A model generated the notes under the pieces. That model searched no databases, was not told the origin of the DNA, and saw nothing but the letters and a program-made list of their open reading frames with translations. This document shows, one piece after another, positions 18,408 through 30,400 of a stretch of DNA of 36,789 nt (position 1 is its first letter; each line of letters begins with the position of its first letter). This DNA is from Elusimicrobiota bacterium. Its GTDB lineage: Bacteria; Elusimicrobiota; Endomicrobiia; Endomicrobiales; Endomicrobiaceae. The stretch covers positions 1 through 36,789 of the forward strand of contig JAFXSD010000025.1 of assembly GCA_017525905.1 (NCBI GenBank), written 5' to 3'. The translations under genes were made by a program, and so were the position numbers.

Positions 18408-21400
18408 TTATGCACTTGCCAAAAGACTTCTAATATTTTCAAAATCAACAACAGGAGCATTAGGTAATGTTTCATCTATCACAATATCATCCGTCGATAC
18501 AGGCAACAGAGCAATTTCTCCGGTTTTAAAATTAAACATACCATTATTTAATTTAGCTAATATTACCGGATCTGTGTTTATTCTGTTCAATAAATAAATA
18601 CCGATAACATCATTGTTTAAAAGAAAAGCATATTGTTTTTCAACAATAAACTTTACGGAATTGTTATCTTGATAATCCAAATATATCGGTATAGCTTCCA
18701 TAAAATTATTCAAAGGATTTTTTATGTAAATAAAAGGTTCCGTTTCTTTGGGGATATCTCCTGCAACTACGGAAATACTACATTTTATATCTTTATCAGT
18801 ATAGGTTATATTCCCTTCGTCAGATGATTCTTCTTTTCCATTATTAGTAGTAATTGCTCTTCTTTGAAAAACATAAATTTTTCCGTCTTTTATTTCACCG
18901 CCTTCAACATCTACAGGATAAAAAGCATCATCTTCCAAAAGTTTTAATACTCTTGTCACTCCTCCTATTTCATTATATTTTAAAACTCTTTCTTTAGAAC
19001 CTTTATCGACAGGAACCATTTTTACTCCGTCTTCAACCGGAGCAATTTTATAGTTTTTCGTTGCAACGGAATATTCTCTAACCTCCCCGGTAGATACATT
19101 TGTAAGAATAGTATCCGGAGTTAATTTCCCTGACACGATTCCTTCACATTGTCCGTATAAAGCTTCTATGGTGCTGTTGCCTCGTTTATCTCTGGAAAAG
19201 CCCACCCACGATTTATCCACATCTATCATGGGTTGGATACACACGGCAGGACGAACAATTTGTTGACTGTTTATCATATACCTTATACTTCTGTCGGAAA
19301 AGAAAGATTCCCAACAGAATAATAGAGAATCAAACAAATCTTGTTTTGACACATTTAACAATGTTTCTCCCATACCGGCAAAAGCGTTCTTTGCACTATC
19401 TTCTCCTACACCCGATGAACGAACGGAATATTTGGTATCACCTAACGTTTTTAAAACGATATCTTCAAGTTCTTTTCTCATTTTTTCTGTTTCGTCCGCT
19501 TTATTCCTTGATTTTTCTATAAGTTCTTTTATCTTTTTCCCAAAACCTTGTGCCAACTGAAAATCTTTATTTTTTATTGCATCTTCAAAACATAACAAAA
19601 GTATCGAAAAATCACTTTTCTGATCAGTAATATCAAAAAAGTTTTCAAAAACGTTATAACTTATACCTACACCATCGGCAACAACGACATTCGGTTCATC
19701 TTTCAATAATCTTCGAACCCTTGCAAGATCTGTAGTTTTAGAACCGAAAATAAAGACATCGCTTTCAAATATATCTTCAAAACTTGCCATTCCTTTTTTC
19801 GCTGCCGGTTGAGAAAAAATAAAATTTTTAATTTTTAATTCCATTTCTTCAATAACAGCGGAAATATCAGACTTTATACTTTGAAGGTCTTGTCTGTCTT
19901 CTTTTTCGGAAACAAACATTCCATAAACATTTGCCATCTGTATTATGTTAAGTATTCTGCTTAAATCCCGTTGAGAAAACTCTTTTTTTACTTTTAACAT
20001 TTCACATTCTTCCAATAAATTTTTTAAGAATACAAATAACTTATCTTTTACCGGTTCGGCTATTTCAAGAACTTCTTCTCTAATAACGTCCATTTCATAT
20101 CTTTGTTCCGGTGTTTTTATGAATTCCAACTTATCGATTAAAGTTCTTACTACGGAATATGCAATATTCGGATTATCTATATTTTTTAAATTTTCTATTG
20201 CTTCATTCATATCCATAATCTTATCTTGAATATAACTTTCGTTCAGGCTCTTTATTTTGTCTTTTATAACCTGTGGCATATCAGAAGCAAAAAGCATATT
20301 CAATGTATTTGCCATGTTCACATCACCTATCGTTTGGAAATACACGTATTCTACAAGTTTTCTTATATCTTCATGTTTGGTATTTTTTTCCAAAATATTT
20401 CTTATTGTTTCCGCATCATCAGTGTCTATAGCTTTTTGTAAATTTTCCAATGTGTCGTTATCAATACCGTCGAAAATCAAAATATGCCCTGTTTCCCCGT
20501 TTAGTAAAACAATTGAATCTTCTTTTAAAATTTTATTCTCAGCTTCAACTTTTCTAATACTGAGATTCCTTATTTGGAAAGGTATCCCTTCGGAACGATA
20601 ATATGAAATTTCAAGCCCGTCTTTATCCCATATTGCGTCATTGATAATTGCAGACGGTGTTTCATATTCTCTTGTTGTAATAGCGGCATGACTTAATACT
20701 CCTCCACTTGTGGTTATCACCGCTTTTGCCGTTTTTATTCTTTCCACATCGTCGGGTGTTGTATATGGAGCAACAAAAATACTATTTTCTTTAACTTTAT
20801 CTTTATCAAAAGTTATACGTCCTGCCACATATGTTCCGTTCCCGGAAGAGGTAGGCGTTCCTCTCATTTCGGAAGTATCTATTATTTGGACTTTTCTATG
20901 AAGCAAATTTTTTATTCTTGATTGTTCGGACTCACTAAGCCATTCCTGATCAGACACATTGAAACCTTCTTCCCTAAGAATATTTGAAAGATCTGAAACG
21001 GTAATGGGTTTCCTTGTCTGCAAAGAAACTAGCTCCACAGCAGAATACTTCATTCTCTTTGTTGCCGGATTTATCAGGCCTTTAACCGATAAATAATTAC
21101 CGTTCCTTAATTTCAAGTATCCGCTTACCGCAATAAAATCACCTATATATCCCACAGCCTTAAAATTAAACCTATTCCTTGGAATTAAATTTATTATTCT
21201 GCTGCTGTTTAAAGCTTCTTCTTCTTCTGTAAAAATTGTTTCCGCCAAATAAGATATTACATCATAGTCCGTGTTACTGCTTAAGTTTCCGTTTTTATCA
21301 ATACTAATTCTACCAACGGCAAAAGCTCTCTCTATAACTGAATTAAACAAACTGTTCAATTCGTTTTGTGCAAACTTACTTCCATAATGATCAGGAATAG

Positions 21401-24400
21401 AATCATGCAAAACCAAGTATTGTAAAATCTGTTTAAAAAGTTTTCTATCCAAGACTCTTCTTTGTGGTACGGCACACAACTTTCCATCTTGCCACCCTTG
21501 GGTAGAGGTCGGAGCATACCCATACCAAATATCACCAGAATTAAATTTCTCAATAAGGTTATCAAATGTTTCTTCGTATGATGTTCTTGAATATCTGTCT
21601 ACTATTTCTCCCAAATCCCAATCTAACATAACGGAGTATGCGAACAGGAAAATTACTTTTGTCGCGATATCTATAAAATCAACATTTTCATTTAAACCCG
21701 AGTTCGCACTCAAAGTTGCTTTTAAACCGCAAACTCCGCTACCGGACTTTTCTGTATCGGCATCAACAAAAAAGCCCAATCCTTCCAGCACGGTAGAAAA
21801 ATATCTTACTCGTTCGGCATTACCTGGGCTTCTTCCTCCTTCATGATATGAAATAGTTATTGTTTTATCAGATTCGCCAAAATTCATAAATATATCAACA
21901 CTATGAACAAAAAGTTTTGTTGTCCACACCAAAAAATTATCCATACATATAAAGTCATTTATTTGATATTTGGTCTCGGATTTATTGCGATTTCTCGGAT
22001 ATGGTAAATGCATTTGAGACAATCTTCCTATAAAATCAACTATATCCGAATTTAATTTATTCTCGGACAAATCATAAATTTGTACACCCGTTTGTTCCGA
22101 ATAACTCAAACCATATTGTAAATTTCGATGTATCGCTGTTACAGTTTTTATTGATTTACTATCTGTTATATCTTCTACAGTATATTTAAAATCAGATATT
22201 GCTGTTTGATGAACGGCATTTATTAATGTGTGAAGTTCCGTTATTTCCGATAATTTATCTTCTTCCCAGTGTCCTATTGCAACTTGCTGTTGTATCTTTC
22301 TCAAATCCAAACCGACAACATTGTTATTTCTTTGCAAATATAAATTTTTAACAATATTATCTAAGGCTGTTTGTGCCGCAAGTCCATGTTTCTCATTTAT
22401 TAAAGACAATCTTTTTATCATGCCAGATAAAACATCGATTAATTCATTCGTATCCTTTTCGGGTGTTTTTGATTTTGATAATCCGTTCAACAAAGACAAT
22501 ACCAAAGTATTATCGTCCAATATTTGTTGCAATGTATTAAATCTGTTCCTGATCAGTTCAACTTGTTCATCATTATTTTTTGTTTCGCCGTTAACCGTGT
22601 ACAGTATCGGCGGTTCTTGAACAACACCTGATATAAAATTAAAAATATTTTTTGGTAAATATTTTAATAAATGAATTAATCTATATTCACCTTTTGTACT
22701 TCCTTTCCTTCCAGATTCCACATAAGAATCGGTAACGGGCTTTAAATAGTACGGAAGGTTATATTTTATGCATAAATCATTAAGTTCGTCTGTATCAAAC
22801 AAGTTATGTTCTTGTGCGATCATATATAAATCCGAAGCCGCCATATTTACCAAACCGGATACTATATTCTTTTTTTCTTCAGGTTCTATATTTTCATTTT
22901 CAATTTTTTCAAACAATTTTCTTATTATAGCAATTGCTAATTTTTGAGCGTTTCCGTTTTCTACTTTTTTAAATAAGCCGTCACACAATGTTGACAAATT
23001 AAAAAAGTCATAATTAGTTATAAATAAATCTGCCAATTCATCGATATCTCTTATATCCGAATCTCTTTTTGGAATAGGAACACGTACATTTCTTCCATGT
23101 AATTTACTAACAGTATTTATATACATCTGAAGTGTTTTACTATTTAATCCGGGGCCGTATATATATGCAGTTTCATCATCATCATCATCATCGAACCAAA
23201 ATCTTTTTTTAACTCCCATTTTTCCAACTACATCTTTAGCAAACAAATAATCAAATAATCCTAAATTGTTCGGAAACTCAGAGCTTAATTTATCAAATAA
23301 GGAATAAAAAGTACGTTCTCTCTCCTTATATTCCGAAGAGTTTTTATCTAATGTACCGTTAGAAATGGGAGCATACACGGTAATGATAACAGCTTCCATT
23401 ATATCATTACAAATTTTTATACTTTTTTCGCTATTTAAATTATAAAGCGGTCTTGAAATACTAATTAATCCATCAATTATATTATTGAATATTTTATTAT
23501 CTGAGTTTACATCATAAGAAGATTTTAACATATCAATTATAGTTTCCATTTGTTTATCAAAACTTTCGTTTTCTTCAAATTTATCTCCTGTTTTTGCCAA
23601 ATAAGCAAATAACGGAAACATAGAAACAACAGCTTTTTCCATGTTCTTGTTATCTTCTTTTAATATTGTTTTCCATAAATCATCAACTAATGTTTGCAAT
23701 AAAGCTATATTTTGATTATTTATTCTCTCTGACAACTCTTTGATTCTTGACACTGTTAAAGTCAAGCTTTTTTGTTGTTCTTCGTCGGTTATTAAGGAAA
23801 ATATTTTTCTCTCTAAGTTATCAATAATACCGTTAAGCTCCTTTGATAGTGTTTCATCCTTGTTTTCATGAGCAGAAACAGAAAAATAATATTGTTTTAA
23901 TGCTTCATGATCGTCTTTCAGCTTATTTTTTATTTCTCTGTTAATTTCTTCTTCCGGCGATATGTATTTGTTTTCGACAAGTTTATTCACTATATAAGGA
24001 ATACTATATTCCGAACCTATCATGGTATATGCATTTTTCATAAGTGTGGCCATTTCTCCTATTATGGTAGAATCGCCTCTATCTTCTTTTTCGGCAAACC
24101 AATAATCAACAATAAAATAAAACAAAGAACTGTCTAAATTACTAGCTTTTTGAACAGCGACAACAGAAACCAATATAAAAGTTAAAAATTTTCTTATCTC
24201 AATTTTAGAATCATATTCGTAAATAAGACCTTTTTCCAAGCAAAAAGTTTTAAGCGGACTGGCATCCGCAAGGTATATTGGAGTATCCTTGGTTGAAGAA
24301 CCATATTCCGTTCTCTTCCAAAAATGTTGACTTTTCAAGAAATCAATTAAAATATATATTTGTTGAAGAAAATAATCATATCTTTCGTTGACATTTTTTG

Positions 24401-27400
24401 GCATATTAGACAAATTTTCTATTACTTCTTTTAACTCTTCAAAACTGGATGATATCATGGAAATCAGTTCTATAAGTTTATCAACAGCCGCTTGAGATAC
24501 AATAGGCTCTAAAGTTTTCTCTTGCGAATAATCAATCATTTCAAAAGAAGGCAAGGTTGTTATTGCCCTTCTTTGCAATACAGAAATTTTCCTGTTTTTA
24601 TCTATTGCAAATTCTATATCTACAGGATATCCTGAATCTTCTTCCAAAATATTTGATATTTTCTTTAATCGTCTTATTATGTCTTCATCTAAAATTCTTT
24701 CTATTTTTTCTTCAGCGGTAATTTTTGCTACTCTCGTTCCGCCGTCTTCTTTTTCTTCTATCTTTATCATCTTATTTAATGCTCTACGGTATACTATTGT
24801 TTGGCCATATGCTCTAATCGTTATATGATCGGGAGTTATTCTTCCTGAAACTAAGCCGTCGCCTAAGCCCAAAACTCCTTCTATTATTGAATTTCCGCTA
24901 TTATCTTTGGTGAATATTACACCTGCTTTTTCAACATCAACAACCATTTCCTGCACCAACAATGCAGGTTGAATAGCAACACCCGTTTTAATCATATTTT
25001 CTATACAAGTTTCAGTAAAGAAAGCTTGCCAACATTCTTTTACACTTGCATAAACATTATCTTTATGTACATTTAACATCGTCTTTGCCATTCCGGCAAA
25101 AGAATGGTTAGGTCCGTCTTCTCCTCCTCCGGACGATCTAACAGCATATTTCTTATTATCGTCTAGTTTTGATTTAAGAAGATTTTCAAGTTCCTTATCA
25201 TCCGTCACTTCAATAAGTTTTGATATTTGTTTGCCTATCTCTATTGCTCTTTCTTTATTTTGCGATTTTATCGTCTGCTCAAAATCTTCTATTAATTTCG
25301 AATATTGTTCACCTAAACCATTATGTTCAAAAAAGATTCTTAGTACATCTCTGCTTATACCTGTTCCGTAAGGAACATCCGCATCGTCGATATTCTCTTC
25401 ATGAAGCAATCTATATACTTGTGCTGTCTGTGTGGTTTTTGTTCCGTATTTTAACACATCTCTTGCTCTTATATCTTCAAAACCTTTTATTTCAGTTTCA
25501 TAATTTTCACCTTTTTCCGGAACTATTATCTTATCTATTTCATTCACTAACTCTTTTATTTTTGAACTGCCGTAAAAGCCCCAAACTTTTGCTCTTTCAC
25601 TTATTTTTACCAATTCATCTATCAATTCATCTCTTTCTCCCTTTTCGGATATATCAAGATTTGATAACTTTTCAAACTTTACATTTATCTCCATTATTAT
25701 ATTTTTAACGTTCTCTTTTATTTGAGAAATGACTTCGTTTTTGTCTTTCTTAACAATATCCACTAACTTTCGATTTTCTTCTGCAACATTATAGTTTGAA
25801 CCCGCTAAAGAAGATTCTAATGTTCTCAATTCTTGTTCTATAAAGTTTATTATTCCAAACCTTACATTCGCATCTTTTATTGCCCTCTCGTTTTCAATAT
25901 ATATTTTCAATGCTTTTATTTTTTCACCAGTATACACTTTTAACAATTCGGAAATTTTTTTACCTATAGTCGGATCATCGCGCCATGCCAACAAGATTTC
26001 TGTTATTTTGTTCTTTTCTTTATCGGCAATTACCTGCAAAAATATATATTCAATAACTTGCCTAATGTTTTTATCATCAAAATGGTCTTGTATATAATCC
26101 AATATGAATTTAACATCGTTATCGTTTATAGCTCTTTGAATTTCGGATATTGTTTGACTTGGTATATCATTATAAACTAATACCCTTCCGTTAATCCCGT
26201 TAGCTAAAGCAACATCCCCTTCTTTCAACACCAAACGATGTTCTGATATTTTTTGAATTTCATATTTCCCGCTTTTTTCAATAGGTGATTCTACAGAATA
26301 ATAAGGCACTTCCAAATTCCCGTTTACCCATTGCCCGTTGGAAAGAATAGCTACTTTATTATTTTCTCTTGCAGTAATATTTGCATGGCTTAACATTCCG
26401 CCTGTCGTTGTCATAATAGCACCGGTTTTTATTATGGTTTCAACATCATCCGGTGTTGTTTGAGACACAATCCACATACTATTTTGGTCAACATTGTTTT
26501 TATCGTAAGTAACTCTTACGGGAATATACTTATCTTCTTGACCCGAAACGCCCATACCTCTTGTATATATTCCATCTTTAGGAAATAATATTCGTTCTCT
26601 TAAAACCGTTAACGCCGCATCTTTTTCCGATTTACTTCTTGGTTTTTGTTCTTTTACCGTATAACCGAACTCTTTTAATTTGTCTATCAATTCTTTACAG
26701 GTTAATGGTGTTCTTTCGCCATTAAAATCTACAAACTCAACGTAGGCAAACTTTGCTCTTTTTCTTTCTTTATCAACAGCTGTTTTTATCGATAACCAAC
26801 CTTTATCATCTAATCTCAGTGTACCACTTAGGGCCACCATACCACCTATATAACCTTCAACCTCAAAATTAAAATTATCATTATCCAATAAATTAATAAC
26901 CTGTGCCTGTTTTAAAGAATCATCAACATCATTATCAATCCCTTCCAATAAAGCAGCTATACCATTGTAACTTTCATTTCTTTTCAACACACCTTTTTCA
27001 ATTTTAAGTTTTCCTTTAACATATTCACTAACTATTTCCCATTTGTTTCTTTTAGAGACATCTATTGATAGATAATCATAAATAGGATCAAAAGCTTTAT
27101 CTCTTTGTTCTATTTGTTCTTTTAAGGCACTTAACCCCTCACTTCTGCTCTCTCTCTCACGCTTTAAATATATTAATGGTTCAAAACCTCGCGGCATATC
27201 GGTAGAGTATTTCATTTTCTTAAAATCTTCAAGACTATAAGAAGGAATTTTAAATCTATTATAAAAATGACGCTCTGTATCAACATCATTCCCTTCTATA
27301 TCGTAATCCAAATCCGTTGTCCTTTCAAGAATCTTTAATGCCTGTTCAAAATATTTTGCATACTCGATTCCATTATTTAATGCACCTTTAGGCAGAGAGA

Positions 27401-30400
27401 ACATTGCGGTGAAATTACATACTCCACCATCTGTTTTCGATACTGTAGCATCAAAATTTGTTATATCAAACCCCGCCTGTGAAAAAAGAGAGGCAAGCAA
27501 AAGCACTCTCATTGCGTTTCCATCACCTCTACCCGAATCATTGAAAGAAACTCTTATACCATCATCAAGATCAACAAATATATCAACACTATGAGCTCCC
27601 AGTGCTTTTGAGCAAATAAGTTTATCACCTTTAACAACAACATTTATTCCTTCTTTTAGCAATTTCCCCAAACGTAAAGAAGATATAAAATCTTCCATTC
27701 GCTTGCTCATCTTGTTTTCCGAACAGTCAAAGAAAGAGAAATGTTCATCATAATTTTCTTTGAATACAACCTTATTTTCGGAATCAGCATATTTAAAATT
27801 ATACATTAATTGCCGTATAGAAGTTTGATGAACTGCATTTATCAATGTATGCAATTCGGTAATCTTATCCATATCGGCAGTAGTCCATCCTCTTAACTTA
27901 ACAAGATCTGAAACTTTAACTTTTGACTCATAAAAATTTCTCTTTATTCTTTCCAAAGAACGTTTCGCTCTATTCGCCGAAGCCTCATTTAAAACAGCAA
28001 GATTATTGATCATCTCTTCCGTAAAAAAGAAAGAATCTTCTATTGCATCTTTATTTGCTTTATTTATTCCGGATAATGCAAACATATTATTTTCCAACAC
28101 CATTTCCAATGCATCAAAATATTTTGAATATTCTTCGTTCTTTTTGGATGTCGTCGTATTCTGTGACAACATTTTTTCCTTTAATGTTCTAAAATATTTC
28201 TTTGTTATGTGTCGTTCTTTTTTAAAAACGAAAGCGGGAAGTTTATCGAAAAGAAGTTGATATTCCGGAACATATTCTCTTCTATCGTATAATGTAGAAT
28301 TCCCTTCTGGTATATCAAAATCCATACCAATTGTATAATAAAACAGTTCCAAATCCTCACTAGTTTTTATTTTATCTTTTAAATTGTCAGGAATTTTATC
28401 ATAAGCCTCTTGTAAACTTGCCGGTCTCCAAGTCTTCCAATTGGCACTAAAATATTTTACCATTATGGAATAAGAGTTATACATTTTACCTATTAAAGAG
28501 AATGCTTCTTGTTTGTTGATGTCGTAAACAAACGAAATTATATCCAGTTTCATTTCTTCATAGTTGGCATAACTGGGATCAATTTCTTGAAAAATATCAT
28601 TTAGTAAACTTTGTGAAGTTGTGTTACTTTTAATAAAAAACATTATAGGGATTAATGTCTTTACTATTTGCCGTTGTCTAAAACTGCCATTTGCGGCAAA
28701 CAATTCAACAAGATTATTCATTTGTGTCGTAACGATTTCAATCTGTGCTTGTTTCGGTAATGATAAAGCACCTCTTAATTCTTTAATAATCTGTTCATAT
28801 CGTTCTTTCTCGAAAGAGTTCCAAAGAGGATTGTATTGTTTTACAAATTCAAGTCTTGATATTATATCACTTAAATATAAATTGTTTGTTTTTAAAATAT
28901 CGGTATTATCTGAAAACAATTTTATATTTTCTTCATCCAACAAAGGTGCACTTTGTTCGGTTATAAAAGGAACACTCTTATCGCCACAAGCTTCATAAAA
29001 GCTTTTTGCCCATGCATAATTATCAACATTTTTTATAAACGGAGGTTTTGTTTCTTTACCACTCTTATATAAAGCTCTTATGATAGCTTTTGCATATTCA
29101 TCAAGATTTTCTACGGATGATGCTAAAAACACTTCCAATATTTGAACATACCAATTGGAAGTTATTCTTTCTTCCGTCATAATTTTATATATTTCGTTTT
29201 CCCATTCTTCAACACTATTGAAATCGGACGAAAAAGGAGAAGGTATAGGTAATGCAAACTTTCCGTAGTCAGTCTGAGAGTTAACGTGAATTTTATTTTT
29301 ATATAAAGAATCAAATATTTTATGAACATATTCAAACTGCCCGTTTTTATAAAAATATTTTGCGGAACACATCAATATATAAAAATATCTTGAAGACGAA
29401 ATTCTCTCATCTTCAGCTTTGAGCAAAAGATATCTAAAAACGCTATCAAAAACCGATTTACCTTGCTCATCTTTTAAGTATGCGGAAATATTCAATATCG
29501 GTTCTAACAAGTATGTAAGGTCAAAACAATCTTTTTTCTCGCAATTTTGCTTAACAAAATCAAATAACTCTGTAACTTTTTGTGCAATAATTTTTTTGTC
29601 TGTTCCTATATTTTCAAAATCATCTATAAAATCATTTCTTGCTTTTTTATATCCGAGTGATTCATTATTTTTTGCGATATCTTTTAATGTTTCTATTATC
29701 ATCCCTAATTCTAAATTAAGTTCTTTTTTATTTTGCGAAGTTTGCACTATGGTTAATTTATTATTGGCAAAAATATTTAACAAAGAATGTACAACTGTAG
29801 TTGCAGCAAAAGCAACAAATGTTGTTTGTGGAAAAGCAATGGAAATTGCAACATATATTGCAGTGAAAATCAGTGAAGGAAATAAAAAGTATCTTACATT
29901 TCTTACCGGTATTTTTTGATTAAAAAGTTCCGCAATAAAAGTATTTTTTATTTTACCTTTTTCAATTTGCTTATAAAAATAATTATTTATTTTGTCAAAT
30001 AAAGGATGTGCAAACGAAAATCCCAACACACCGACTATTGCAGTTACTATTGCAGGAATTATTGATGCAGGACTAGATACAAACAATCCTGTTATAAAAA
30101 ATGGAACAAACCTAAAAAGAGTTTCTTCTATTATAGGAGCAACTACAACCTCATAAAAAAATTCAAATTTTGTTTTTGATTTTCTTATAAGATTTTTAAC
30201 TATTACTAAACTTTCTTTTTTCGGGAATCCTCTTGCAACTACATAATCCTTATCACCTGTTGAAGAAACATAACCGCTTTTCAAAGTAAACGAAGTTTTT
30301 ATTTTAGATAATGCATTTTTCTTGTTTATTTCATATATTGTTTCATTAATCTTTTTCAACAATTCCGCCAATTCCTGTTTGGATTGTTCGGAACCGTCTA

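Noticed and set aside
23173..23192. Phase-variation switch by the trinucleotide repeat
   Set aside because: A three-base unit cannot shift the reading frame, so it cannot switch the gene on and off.
25220..25708. Plus-strand open frames inside the giant gene and elsewhere, such as this 162-codon one
   Set aside because: They run opposite to well-supported genes, have Leu/Phe/Ser-rich low-complexity products typical of antisense frames in AT-rich DNA, and match no family.
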